Of a DNA stretch of 64,000 nt, positions 1 to 14,900 are shown in pieces (positions within the stretch are counted from its first letter, which is position 1; every line of letters starts with the position of its first letter). Location: positions 24,638,966 through 24,702,965 of the forward strand of contig OZ024866.1 in NCBI GenBank assembly GCA_964017155.1. The letters are read 5' to 3'. The position numbers and the translations under genes are program-made. The stretch is from Oasisia sp. SBJ-2009 (lineage: Eukaryota > Annelida > Polychaeta > Sabellida > Siboglinidae). The notes under the pieces were generated by a model. It saw nothing but the letters and a program-made list of their open reading frames with translations, ran no database searches and had not been told where the DNA came from.

Positions 1-26
1 TTGTTGAGGTTACATTTTTGTTTCAG

Positions 27-3000
27 TCATCGCCATAGAGACGGCTACCAGTCAGCTCCTGAGGCACCCTGGGAAGGCAGGAACCCGAAACAGGGGTACA
101 AATAGTTTATTACATAAATAAATAAATAATACCACATTAATTATTTTTGATCTTATGTTGTATTATACTGTTTACATTGTAAAACAAAATGTTAAAACAT
201 ATTTACATTTACTTAAATATAGAATTTTAACCTAAACTTAGTGTATTCCTCCTTGATATTGTGTTAAAAAATGTGAATGTTAATACATCATGGGAGAATT
301 TTAGTAATGCTATCACAGAATACTCCAAAGTTTGTAATGGCAATATTCTTTGTTTTATTGAACAAAGAAATTATTTTAAAGCATGTGAAACGATGCTTCT
401 AATGGTTATGTGTGGTTCACAGTGGCTTATATACATCGGGTCGAGACTCACCGATGTCCCTCCACTCAGAACGCATGCTGTTTCCACGGCGACCACAATC
501 GGGCGCAGAAAATGAAAGTGCATATAATCGCCGCAGGTATGTGTTATGTCACATTGTGTGAAGGGAGTGATTCTTGAAAGTGAAAGCAGGAAACTGTTGC
601 CTACGCATGGTAGAAAATGAATGGTCCCTCAGGATAATTTCTGTGAAGGACTATCATTTTTTTGAACAAACAGCCTTCCCGCATTAATTGTAGCATATGG
701 CTGGATGCTTCCCAGAGAAGCCGAGATGGTTTCTGATTGAACAGGTCTGTCAGGGAAGTATAGTGTAAAAGTGCTTTGAGCAGTCCTGAGGACTGGATAC
801 TGCGCTATATAAGAAATTATCTTTATGGCAAAACAGAAGCGAAACACAGAAGAAACAATGAACTCAGCAATGTACCCCATTCTAGATTCATTTTACAGTT
901 ACACTTCGGCATTCAACTTCTTGTGAGTCAACACAGTGATTTCAAGATTCACCTGTTCAAGAAAACTCCATAAAACAAGTGACGGTTATTACAGCGTTAT
1001 TGTCAGCCATAACACTCATTTTCCCCTGGCGGCAGAAATCCACGGCTCACGATTGACGTTATGTCAAATCCGTGTTATAACAAGGCGCATTTTGACAAGA
1101 TATCTTATAACCAGGCATATTATAACAAGGTACAACTGTAAATATATATATATATATATATATATATCTTTGATGATAGTAAAATGTTAATGTGTGGTTC
1201 GTGTTTGTGCCACCAGGGGCGGGTGTGTAGAGAGCGGGAACGAATCGGAAGCAAGTCAACGACAGAGACGGCATCGACGGTCGGAAGAGAGCCTCACGTA
1301 CACGGAATCTCAGTGGAGGGAGATGAACCCGCGTGTCCATGGGGGCAACTACTCCGGGTATGTGACTTAGTGAGCGATGATCCTGTTGCATCCAGGCCTC
1401 ATAAACGTGTTGAAGTAATTCTGCTTGTTTTTTGTGTGTGATAAAATCATCAGACAAAGTGTCAATTGTACCCAGAAATTAATTTTAGATCACCCATTAA
1501 TTGTATCAGCACTGTTGGAAAGGCAAAGCTTGGTGGAACTACACACTAATTTTTATTAATTATATCTGATCCAGTGTTATTATTTCGAAGCAGCAACTAA
1601 TATAATTCAGCTAGGGTTAGAACTGGTTGTATGGAAGAAGTCAAACTGAGTCGGAAGTCACCAGAAAATAACATCATACCTCACACTAATGCATTGCTTC
1701 TTACACCAAGTGTAATTGTAACCATGTCAATATAATAATATTAGATTGTGGTGCAATCATTGTATTGTATTCTATTTCCGCAGTAGAAAAAGGTTGAAGT
1801 GACAAAAACAATGTGTAATGTTAACACTTTGAATAGTTTTCTGTTGTGAAAATATGTTAATGCGAGGGTGTGTTACGTTCTTATGACTACAACATGCATG
1901 TTGAAGGTTTACTGCCTGCCAGTTTGTGTTTAGTTTATTAAGCTCAGAACAATGTTTGCAGTTTGAATTTTTTGCCTGCAACACGTTCAAATGGTAAACA
2001 AAACATCCAGTTTCAAAACAAAATTGATTGGCAATAATGCCGGGGCGAGCAGAGTTAACTGCAAGACCCTTTGATGTTTACTTTCCCATGTTCTTGTTAC
2101 AAATTACTGCTCGTCCAATTCTGGACAGAGGAGCTGCCACCCTCCCTTTAAGAGTTTGTAGATGTGATGATGTGTTACATTTTTGGTCAAACTGAATGTT
2201 CCTTGTGTTCCTGCAGTCCATTTCAGCTGAGGGCCAACGGGTAAGTGCTCTCTGTGCATGCCACCAGATACAAACACTGGTGTACACTGTAGCTGGCAGA
2301 TACAAACACTGGTGTACACTGTAGCTGGCAGATACAAACACTGGTGTACACTGTAGCTGGCAGATACAAACACTAGTGTACACTGTAGCTGGCAGATACA
2401 TACACTGGTGTACACTGTAGCTGGCAGATACAACCACTGGTGTACACTGTAGCTGGCACATACAAACACTAGTGTACACTGTAGCTGGCACATACAAACA
2501 CTGGTGTACACTGTAGCTGGCACATACAAACACTAGTGTACACTGTAACTGGCAGATACAAACACTAGTGTACACTGTAGCTGGCAGATACAACTACTAG
2601 TGTACACTGTAGCTGACAGATACAAACACTAGTGTACACTGTAGCTGGCAGATACAAACACTAGTGTACACTGTGGCTGGCAGATACAAACACTAGTGTA
2701 CACTGTAGCTGGCAGATACAAACACTGGTGTACACTGTAGCTGGCAGATACAAACACTAGTGTACACTGTAGCTGGCAGATACAAACACTAGTGTACACT
2801 GTAGCTGGCAGATACAAACACTAGTGTACACTGTAGCTGGCAGATACAAACACTAGTGTACACTGTAGCTGTCAGATACAAACACTAGGGTACACTGTAG
2901 CTGGCAGATACAAACACTGGTGTACACCGTAGCTGGCAGATACAAACACTGGCGTACACTGTAGCTGGCAGATACAAACACTGGCGTACACTGTAGCTGG

Positions 3001-5909
3001 CAGATACAAACACTAGTGTACACCGTAGCTGGCAGATACAAATACTGGCGTACACTATAGTTGGCAGATACAAACACTGGTGTACACTGTAGCTGGCAGA
3101 TACAAACACTGGTGTACACTGTAGCTGGCAGATACAAACACTGATGTACACTGTAGCTGGCAGCTACAAACACTAGTGTACACTGTAGCTGGCAGATACA
3201 AACACTAGTGTACACTGTAGCTGGCAGATACAAACACTAGTGTACACTGTAGCTGGCAGATACAAACACTAGTGTACACTGTAGATGGCGATACGTAGGA
3301 GCACCGGGTATACACTGAAGTATTGTACAAGCTGGTGGGTTTGTGTATTTGTACAAGCCAGTGGCATGTTGTATGGCAAGGTTGTACACAACGTGCTACA
3401 ACTGGTTGTATGAAAGGGTTGTGGGTGGAGTTGGTGCCATTAGTAGCATGCTGCCAGGGTTCACACTAAAACCTTTCTATTGCGGACACCTTAAGACAAT
3501 GCACAGATGTTGAAATGACAATGACACAGCCACCCTTTTTTTACCTTCAACTTGTAGTTAATGTTTTTTGCAAACATATGTCATGTTTCAATGCCGGGAA
3601 AGACCAGACTTCTAACTGTCCAACAAATCCATTCTAGAATTTCAGTGATATTTAATGGTCATTTAATTGTTTTTCCAAAACTGGATTTGGTTAACTTTTT
3701 CACACCTTCCCACCATTAACAACACACGTACACACGCACGCGCGCGCACACACGCACGCACACACACACACACACACATGCCCTATGTAATTGAGAGGTG
3801 TCTGTTATACAAAGGTTTTTTCATAGATCATGGCCTGCCACAGCAAGATTGTTTTCATTAGCACTACAACACAATTGTGGGGTTTTGGTTAAAACAACCT
3901 TATCTGTTTTTGTGTGTAAATTATTGCTTTTTTTACATGAGCATGTGTATTGAAGGTATATCGCTTGCTAAAATTTCTTTCACAAGCTTGAAGCTTGTTA
4001 ATAGTTTCAACATTTCACCCATGAAACATTCATACTGTGTATAGACTTTAAAAAAAATTGAAATCCCATTTTATGTTGTCACGTCCACTTGGTTGCTATT
4101 TTTGGTATCAGTGATTACATTTATTATCTCATATATACTATTATAGTGCATGGGTATAGTGGTATTTCATAGCACTCTGCTACTGGGCATGCCCGCATGC
4201 ACACACTGCCTGTTGTTGTGAGGAAGCATGGTGGATGTTATCTTGTACTTGTCATTCTTTGCTGACTGTCATTACAATTCCATTACAATAAGATGAACAT
4301 AACTATTATAAATTTGACATATAATCATGTAGATAACAGTTGGTTAAAGGTTCTCAGTATGTTGTATGAAGACAAGCTACTGTGTTGCAACATCTGTGAA
4401 AGATGCTTCTAAAATACTTTTGACAAACATATTATAGTTCAAATACTTGTATACTTGTTTTATTTTCCCAGGTCGCTTTCTTCCATGGCTTCTGAGGCGA
4501 GTCATGCTCAACAGAGACGGCGACGGAGGTATGCTGTAGCACCTCCTTGGTGGATGTTTGTCTTTCTTTGTATATAGCAGTGTGTCTAGTGTGTGTCTGT
4601 GGTCCTTCAGGGGAAAGTAATGACTGTTTTTCTGTTCTGGTTAATTTTAAGATTTGTACTGGACATACGTGGATATAAATTAATTGTACATAATATATTT
4701 CATGTTATTGTTAATTTCCGAGATGTGCCAATTAGTTGGTACATGTAGGGTGCTGTGCATGGGCATGAGCTTGTATGTGAAATTGTAAATGTATGATAAT
4801 GGGTATGTGTGCTGTGTGTTCTGTGTGTGTGTTCTGTGTGTGTGTACGTGCATGCGTGTGTTGTGTGACTGAATGTCTGTGTCTCAGTGTGGGTGTGTAT
4901 CCGTGTATGTCTGCGTGTGTTTGCGCGTGTCTGTGTGTTATGTGTGTTGTGACTCTCTCTTTGTGTATGTGTATGTATGTGTGTGTCTGTATATGTCTGT
5001 GTGTAGACATGTGTGTAGACATGTCTGTAGATGTGTAAGTGTCATGTGTCTGACATGTTGGTGTGTTACACAGAAGAAGTAGGTCTCCAGGCAACAAGAA
5101 GCCTCCGGAGGAACTGGCACAACATTTCAAGTGAGTCCTCTTTGTGACATGGCACATACACAAAAATGTACAATTCATCGTTTATTAAAAACCTAAGATA
5201 TTTGTATATGCCAAAAAATCGTACTGTTTGTGGTTTATAAAATTCCAGCTATGTCTGATGATTTCTTTGGCAGAATGTTTATACAATAGATGTGATTGCT
5301 CCAACAATAGAATAAAACATTCATACAAATGCTGATAGCTCATGTTGGAAGCTGATAATGTTCACAGTTTGTGTTCATTGTGATGCTGATTAGTTGATGT
5401 TGGCAAGGCGGATACTTCTAATGTGACATTTAGTGTGTTGAGAATTCCCTATGAAGCTAGTCCACAAGTGTTGTCACTTGAACTTTGGCAATGTTCACCA
5501 GCAATAAAATGATGAGTTACACTGTACTTGCTTAGCTGTCTGTGTCCTTCTTGGTGATGTCTCAAGCAATACTGAAGCACCAGTCGTTGAGTATCTCGTA
5601 TGCTGTTTTCCTTACTCGGGGTCAGGGCAGATTTAGTGTATGCCAAGTATCTTTCTCGCTTTCTTTCACATGTTCATGTGTGGTTGTCATGATAACTCTG
5701 TGTTGGTGGTAACACCCACTGTCACTCACTATCACTGTCACACACTGTCACTCACTGTCACTCACTCTCACTGTCACACACTGTCACTGTCACTCACTGT
5801 CACTGTCACTCACTCTCACTCAGAGTCTCACTCACTCACTGTCACTCACTCACTGTCACTGTCACTGTCACTGTCACTGTCACTGTCACTGTCACTGTCA
5901 CTGTCACTG

Positions 5910-5955
<46 letters not shown>

Positions 5956-8900
5956 GCTCACTCTCACTCTCACTCTCACTCACTCTCACTCACTCTCACT
6001 CACTCACTCACTCACTCACTCACTCACTCACTCACTCACTGTCACTCACTCATTGTCACTCACTCACTGTCACTCACTGTCACTCTCACTTACTGTCAGT
6101 GTCACTCACTCTCACTCACTCTCACTCACTCTCACACACTGTCACTGTCACTCACTGTCACTCACTGTCACTGTCACTCACTCTCACTCAGAGTCTCACT
6201 CACTCACTGTCACTCACTCACTGTCACCGTCAACGTCACCGTCACCGTCACCGTCACCGTCACCCTCACCCTTACCCTCACCCTCACCCTCACCCTCACT
6301 CACTCACTCACTCACTCACTCACTCTCTCACTCTCTCTCACTCACTCACTCACTGTCACTCACTCACTGTCACTCACTCACTGTCACTCACTCACTGTCA
6401 CTCACTCACTGTCACTCACTGTCACTCACTCACTGTCACTCACTGTCACTCTCACTTACTGTCAGTGTCACTCACTGTCAGTGTCACTCACTGTCACTCA
6501 CTGTTGCTCACAATCACAGTCACTGTCACTGTTAATCACTCACTGTGGCTGTGACTGTCGTTGTTACTGTGGCTGTCACTGTCAATGTCACTGTCACCCA
6601 GGTGGTTCAGGTTCTGTGATCAGTCCCTGGCCCAGTGGCTGCACCATATAGTCAGTGGCCGTTTCCCTTCCACCTGGAACCTTCCTTGTTTAGACCTTGA
6701 TGTGTTGTGGTTATCCCTTACTTAATATTACCTTTTGTGTGTGTTCCAGATATGTGGACCCTGAGGCTGAAGGCATGACCCAGGACCAGCTGAGAGATAT
6801 CCCCTACACCACAGTCGAGTGAGTCACATGTCTCTCTCTGGTTCATATCTGTATCTGTAACTGGCAAAATGTCCTGGGGACACATCACGCCAGTGCGCAT
6901 GGTGGGTCGTCTGACTTAATTGTTAAAATGTTGGATTAAATTATTTTGAAAATCCATTCTTTGATTGTTGTTGGGAAGAAGCTGTTTACACACTGTATGT
7001 AAGAGAATCTAAGAGAAGACTCTATTTTGGCAGCAAGATATACATATTGCATCAATGAGCAAGCTAAAAACTATCTAGCTGTACAACTATATCTTGGTAG
7101 TAAAATATACCTATTGCATCAATGAGCAAGCTAAAAACTATCTAGCTGTACAACTATATCTTGGTAGTAAAATATACATATTGCATCAATGAGCAAGCTA
7201 AAAACTATCTAGCTGTACAACTATATCTTGGTAGTAAAATATACATATTGCATCAATGAGCAAGCTAAAAACTATCTAGCTGTACAACTATATCTTGGTA
7301 GTAAAATATACATATTGCATCAATGAGCAAGCTAAAAACTATCTAGCTGAACAACTATATCTTGGTAGTAAAATATACATATTGCATCAATGAGCAAGCT
7401 AAAAACTATCTAGCTGTACAACTATATCTTGATAGTAAAATATACCTATTGCATCAATGAGCAAGCTAAAAACTATCTAGCTGTACAACTATATATTGGT
7501 AGTAAAATATACCTATTGCATCATTGAGCAAGGTAAAAACTATCTAGCTGTACAACTATATCTTGGTAGTAAAATATACCTATTGCATCAATGAGCAAGC
7601 TAAAAACTATCTAGCTGTACAACTATATCTTGGTAGTAAAATATACCTATTGCATCAATGAGCAAGCTAAAAACTATCTAGCTGTACAACTATATCTTGG
7701 TAGTAAAATATACCTATTGCATCAATGAGCAAGCTAAAAACTATCTAGCTGTACAACTATATCTTGGTAGTAAAATATACCTATTGCATCAATGAGCAAG
7801 CTAAAAACTATCTAGCTGTACAACTATATCTTGGTAGTAAAATATACCTATTGCATCAATGAGCAAGCTAAAAACTATCTAGCTGTACAACTATATCTTG
7901 GTAGTAAAATATACCTATTGCATCAATGAGCAAGCTAAAAACTATCTAGCTGTACAACTATATCTTGGTAGTAAAATATACCTATTGCATCAATGAGCAA
8001 GCTAAAAACTATCTAGCTGTACAACTATATATTGGTAATAAAATATACCTATTGCATCAATGAGCAAGCTAAAAACTATCTAGCTGTACAACTATATCTT
8101 GGTAGTAAAATATACCTATTGCATCATTGAACAAGCTAAAAACTATCTAGCTGTACAACTATATCTTGGTAGTAAAATATACCTATTGCATCAATGAGCA
8201 AGCTAAAAACTATCTAGCTGTACAACTATATCTTGGTAGTAAAATATACCTATTGCATCATTGAGCAAGCTAAAAACTATCTAGCTGTACAACTATATCT
8301 TGGTAGTAAAATATACCTATTGCATCAATGAGCAAGCTAAAAACTATCTAGCTGTACAACTATATCTTGGTAGTAAAATATACCTATTGCATCAATGAGC
8401 AAGCTAAAAACTATCTAGCTGTACAACTATATCTTGGTAGTAAAATATACCTATTGCATCAATGAGCAAGCTAAAAACTATCTAGCTGTACAACTATATC
8501 TTGGTAGTAAAATATACCTATTGCATCAATGAGCAAGCTAAAAACTATCTAGCTGTACAACTATATCTTGGTAGTAAAATATACCTATTGCATCAATGAG
8601 CAAGCTAAAAACTATCTAGCTGTACAACTATATCTTGGTAGTAAAATATACCTATTGCATCAATGAGCAAGCTAAAAACTATCTAGCTGTACAACTATAT
8701 CTTGGTAGTAAAATATACCTATTGCATCAATGAGCAAGCTAAAAACTATCTAGCTGTACAACTATATCTTGGTAGTAAAATATACCTATTGCATCAATGA
8801 GCAAGCTAAAAACTATCTAGCTGTACAACTATATCTTGGTAGTAAAATATACCTATTGCATCATTGAGCAAGCTAAAAACTATCTAGCTGTACAACTATA

Positions 8901-11900
8901 TCTTGGTAGTAAAATATACCTATTGCATCAATGAGCAAGCTAAAAACTATCTAGCTGTACAACTATATCTTGGTAGTAAAATATACCTATTGCATCAATG
9001 AGCAAGCTAAAAACTATCTAGCTGTACAACTATATCTTGGTAGTAAAATATACCTATTGCATCAATGAGCAAGCTAAAAACTATCTAGCTGTACAACTAT
9101 ATCTTGGTAGTAAAATATACCTATTGCATCAATGAGCAAGCTAAAAACTATCTAGCTGTACAACTATATCTTGGTAGTAAAATATACCTATTGCATCTAG
9201 GACTATAGCAAGCTAAAAACCCTCACAATTTTGAGTGGTGGTGCCTTTGACGGGGAGGAATAAATAAGGAGAGTACTTAACTCATGTTTGCTTTTGTACA
9301 CAGAACGAGCGTGCAACCATTCCGTTCAAAGTCACCACATGCCCGGCACCGGCACCGCTCTCCAAAGCGGCGCAGCTGTGGGTAAGTAGGCGCAGAAACA
9401 CTTTCATCATCATCATCATCATCGTTGTTTAACCCTGCAGGTGACCAAGAAAAATCCTCTGTGGCATACTGTTCCAATAAAAATCATAACTTCGCTAATG
9501 TTGGTCATAAAAATATGAATGATGCATCATTTTAACGCTAAAAGGTTGCTTTATTATAATAAAATTTTAATATATGTAGAACAAATGAAAATCATGCGGA
9601 TATTTGTATTTGAAATTGAACTAAAAAAATTAAAAATAAACACCCATTTCATCCTGCTGCCAGAAAATGATCGTGTGGACGAATATACTTCACCATTTAG
9701 ACAAATGTAGATTCATATATTAGCTGCGAAATAAAACAAAAATGAAACAAATCCGTTGAGAACTATGATATTTATGATATTTTCCGACATAAAAATATAT
9801 ATATATATATATATTTATATTTTCTTGTCCGTTCTTGTAGATGTATCACTAGTTACTTGATATACGGAAATAAATATAAAAGTACAAGCTTTCATCATGA
9901 AAACTGCAATATTGTATGACATCATTCATTGATCATAGAGAAATGTGTTGTTATAAATAAAAGTGAATCATTTCTTCCAGTTCTCAGTGGTGTTCTCCAG
10001 CAGACCTTTGTTGAACACAATAAATGACACGTTGTTGGGGTAAACAATTTTCTCAGGATTTAATTGTGACATTTCTTGTTTTTAAGTGACATTCCTGAGC
10101 AGCAGCCAGTGGCCCCCGCACCCCCGCCCCTGGACCCCCTCCTACAGCCAGAGGGTGAGGCACCCCCACCCTACACATCATTCATTGAAGAACCCCCTTC
10201 ACACACCCCTGCTGGATACTCCCCCGCTCACAGTCGGATCTCTTACAGGCAAGTTGGTTTTTCATTTTCATTTTTCTTTCAAGTCCAAGTCTGTGATCGA
10301 TAGAGGTACTTGATTGAGTTCTCTTCCCCTTTGCTGTTCTGGATTCTCTTCCCCTTTGCTGTTCTGGATCAACCTCCTTCCTCATCTCAACCAGTCATTC
10401 CCACCAAAGAGAGGGAGAGGGAGGCAGGGAGGGAGAAGGGGGAGAGAGAGGAGAGGGAGAGGGAGAGGGAGAGGGAGAGGGAGAGGGAGAGGGAGAGGGA
10501 GAGGGAGAGGGAGGAGAGGGAGGGAGGGAGGGAGGGAGGGAGGGAGGGAGGGAGGGAGGGAGGGAGGGAGGGAGGGAGGGAGGGAGGGAGGGAGGGAGGG
10601 AGGGAGGGAGGGAGGGAGGGAGGGAGGGAGGGAGGGAGGGAGGGAGGGAGGGAGGGAGGGAGGGAGGGAGGGAGGGAGGGAGGGAGGGAGGGAGGGAGGG
10701 AGGGAGGGAGGGAGGGAGGGAGGGAGGGAGGGAGGGAGGGAGGGAGGGAGGGAGGGAGGGAGGGAGGGAGGGAGGGAGGGAGGGAGGGAGGGAGGGAGGG
10801 AGGGAGGGAGGGAGGGAGGGAGGGAGGGAGGGAGGGAGGGAGGGAGGGAGGGAGGGAGGGAGGGAGGGAGGGAGGGAGGGAGGGAGGGAGGGAGGGAGGG
10901 AGGGAGGGAGGGAGGGAGGGAGGGAGGGAGGGAGGGAGGGAGGGAGGGAGGGAGGGAGGGAGGGAGGGAGGGAGGGAGGGAGGGAGGGAGGGAGGGAGGG
11001 AGGGAGGGAGGGAGGGAGGGAGGGAGGGAGGGAGGGAGGGAGGGAGGGAGGGAGGGAGAGACAGAGGGGGGGGGGGGGAGGGGGGGAGGGAGACAGAGAG
11101 ACAGACAGACAGAGAGAGAGAGACAGACAGAGAGAGACAGACAGAGAGAGACAGACAGAGAGAGACAGACAGAGAGAGACAGAGAGAGACAGAGAGAGAC
11201 AGAGAGAGACAGAGAGAGAGGTGTAATTACTAATGTTCTTAAGAATCAAGTTGCATGAGTGATGAATGCAAGCTGAACCAAACTGAAGATAAATATAACA
11301 CATGTGAATTTTATATGTTGGGACTTGTTTCAGATCAGCACATGAGGTTCCTAACACACCTTATAGACCAACACAAGAGGGACCTAACACACCTTACAGA
11401 CCATCACAAGAGGGACCTAACACACCTTACAGACCAACACACGAGGGACCTAACACACCCGACAGATTGACACAAGAGGGACCTAATACATCTTACCAAC
11501 GACATTCCCACACACTTCAGACCGCTGTGTTTATACAGAGGAATGAAACACACGCGGCACCAATTGTCAAAACAAAGGTTTGTGTCACACTTCTTACAAA
11601 GGTCACAAGGAAACTTGTATGAAAAATGCCTAAATTCTCAGACACCCGAATTAAAATTGTAATGGATCATCATCATTCTATTTGGTGGCCACACAGTCAT
11701 CACGTTGATTATTCTGCCGCACACTTGGCAGGAGATAGGAGTTGCATTTAACCAAGAGTTAGAGGTTCGGTATATAAGGAAGATTAAAATTATATAATTA
11801 TAATAAAACCAAGCCCTGAGGAAAAATTCCTAATATATTAAGTAAGTAAGTAAATATAATCTAAAACATCTAATAAATAAATTATAAATATTTAAAAATA

Positions 11901-14900
11901 AATACTGCCACAGCTGTGTCAGGCAGTTCATTCCAGACTTTAGTGGTTGTTGGTAGGAAGGACTGGAGTCTGTATTTGGTTTTAAACTATCAGGTAGAGC
12001 TGCTGTGTGTGTTCACTTCTTTGTATTGTTGGAGATGTAAGATGAGAACAATTTATTGTAAAAAGCCGTGACGCTACATGGCGTTTTTATTCCTAACAAA
12101 TGCAATCACCTTTTGTTCCTTATTTTCCAGCCTCAGGAAGTAGGGCCAGGGGTTGGGCAGTCGTCCACACCCTATAGCAACTGCAGGGTTAGTCGCCCTG
12201 GCAACGGCATCCCTGGCAACAGTTTTCCTTCCAACAGCCAGGTAAACGGGCGCACTACGTTTTGTGGTTGAAATTTGTATTTTGAACTTGTATAATATTT
12301 TCTTTGGTTACACAGGACTCAGAATGTGGTGCAAAATTATTAATAAAACTAACAATATCTTCGAAACTGACATCTTGCGGCAATTGGTTTAACCAGTAAG
12401 CATTGAGCTGTGATGTCGGTCATGAAAGCAGTGGTTAAGTTCTTGGGTTTAATTGACATTTATAAGCTGAATTAAAGTTTTGCATGCATGACATCTGCTA
12501 GAATGTGTACCATGGATTTTATGTAGAGCGCAATGGCTCAGGGGTAGAGCTTCGGACTCTTGACTAGGTTTCAATCCTGTGCTGCGGTGTTAAAACCTTG
12601 GGCAAATTTGTTCATTCTACATTGCTCCAGTTCACTCAGCTGTATAATTGAGAATCTGGCTCTAGACAGTGGTGGATATGTGTATGACCAGCCTTCGCAG
12701 ATTAATTGTACCATATGGCTGGATGCTTCCCAGAGAGGCCGAGATGGTGTCTGAGTGAACAGGTCTGTCAGGGAAGTAAAGTGTAAAAACACTGAACAGT
12801 CCTAAGGGTTTGATACTGCGCTATATAAGAACGTACCTTTACCTTTTTAATGTTTTTATAAGTTGCAGCAACAAAGAATATTTTGATTTTTTGGATTAAT
12901 ACTTCTGTGGATATAGACACAAGCAATTGGTTTAAGGTACCCTTCAATGGTAATGTTGTTTTGTGTTGTCAGCCGTGGACGTCAGTTCCAAACGATGATC
13001 ACGTGCGGGAAGATTCAGGCGTGGGGATAGAGCAGGAGAGTCTCCCTTCCTCCAGGTGGGAGCAGCCATTATTTGATAGTTATGGTTCTTAAGGGATAGT
13101 TGCATACATCTGCAGTGCCCAAAGAACACACTGCGTGGCATTGGTTTAGCCCCTCCCACCACCAGCATACCGTATGGGAGATGTCTTTTTTCTGAATCGA
13201 GAAGACCATTAGGTTAAATATTTGTATTAATGTGTTTCAGTCACTAGGTTACACCACTGCTGCAATTTATTTCCCCCTGCAATAACAGGCACAATTTTTA
13301 AAAAGTAATCTGTGTTAGTCGTACTCCTACTTTACACATATTTGGGAGTCTGCAGAAGAACATTTTGGACTCTATACTGGACTCTGAAATGCACTGAGAT
13401 TTTGACCAATCACAAGTGAACACCTCCATGTATCCCATAATCCAAGATGGCTGCATGCTTGCTGAATCCGAATGCAGCAGTATTTTCAAGTATTTTTAAA
13501 CTAATAGATGCGAGTATGAATGCTTATTACAGATTGACGACAATTTATTTAGTTTGACCAAAGGTTGCTTTAACAAAAACTACGTCATCTTTGAGCATAT
13601 TATCAGGAAGAACATGCACACTGCAGGGTCGATAACATCTGCTGTGTGACTCACCAACACACATGTCGTCAATTCACCCTCTATCCTTCTCTCAGATATT
13701 ACAACCCTGCCCCTTTGGGTCATGTCACGCGACTGGGGCCCCCTCCCATGGCCAATGGCTGGGGGGCGCGCACCCCCCAGTACGGGGCACCGCATGCCCC
13801 CCACAGGTAACCCTTGTCAACCGTCTGGTGGAGGCCTTGCTTGTGGTAGCGTGTCAAGTGCATGGACTCGTAGTTCTAGGTGTAAAACCATGTAACATAA
13901 CATTTAGCAGATTTTAGTTACTGTATATTTATGTTTTTGTATCAGGGGGACATTTTAATGATACTATTTTATTATATTTATTTATCTGATTATTGATGTG
14001 TCGAAGCATATTTTACAAAACTGTACATCGAGGCGGCATCTGTAGAATGGCATAAGCGAAACACGTAAATTACATTGTTTCTGCACTGCGGAAGTGCTCA
14101 TAATAATAATAATAAATTGTTAATTTCAGTGATGGCTAAAATGTAATTTCCAAATTGATTATGACTTTTTTAATGGAGGTCCAAATAAAATTTCATAATC
14201 ATGTCGATACCTGATGTGTTTGATGTAAATCATAAGTATTATGTTCTCACATCAGTGTTATATAACCAAATATTTATTTATGGACTGCTTAGTTCAATAT
14301 CATTTCTACATGAGAAATGTTTAGTTAAGCAGTACATGTAGTTTGACAATGCTACGGTATACTGCCTGCCAAAACCTGATCAGTAGTCACAATTTTAAAG
14401 TTCTGGTCACAAAACATTAAAATTGTGACTATAACAAAAAATTAGTAAATAGCTGTACTGTCATTATTGCTTTGGATTTGGCCCATTCCCACATACCTAA
14501 CTAAACTGGGACTAAGTACAGTGATTCAGCAAACTCCTGCTAATGATTACAACATGGAACCAACAACCTCTTTGATTTGATCATGGTAATCCTGCTAATC
14601 CACAGATGCAACATCAATATGCATTGGAGGTGACACATATAGTCATGTGATCAGTGGAGGTGATAGACATAGTCATGTGATCAGTGGAGGTGATATACAG
14701 TCATGTGATCAGTGGAAGTGATAGACATAGTTGTGTGATCAGTGTCTGTGCATTGATTAAAGCGTTGTGTTTCTTCTCACAAGATCAGTGTCTGATAAGA
14801 TTAATTGATATCACAATTTGTTGATATACTCCCAAACCTTCAATGCTAGGTTATTTTTACGTTGTTACATTTAATTTACAGCGAACATGTTTTGTCTGAC

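Noticed and set aside
2078..3233. Minus-strand ORFs with LPATVYTSVCICQ-type repeats
   Set aside because: Pure translation of the 32-bp minisatellite; the 32-bp period rotates frames and gives the same peptide set repeatedly.
5640..6554. 304-codon Ser/Leu/His/Thr ORF
   Set aside because: A translated CACTGT/CTCACT microsatellite in intron 5.
2267..9220. Regularly spaced repeats as a CRISPR-like array
   Set aside because: Units are head-to-tail with no unique spacers, and the genome is animal nuclear DNA.
10310..11357. Long ORFs (over 300 codons) in all frames over the polypurine tract
   Set aside because: They are translations of (GGGA)n and (AGAC)n; no splice or domain support, and intron boundaries surround them.
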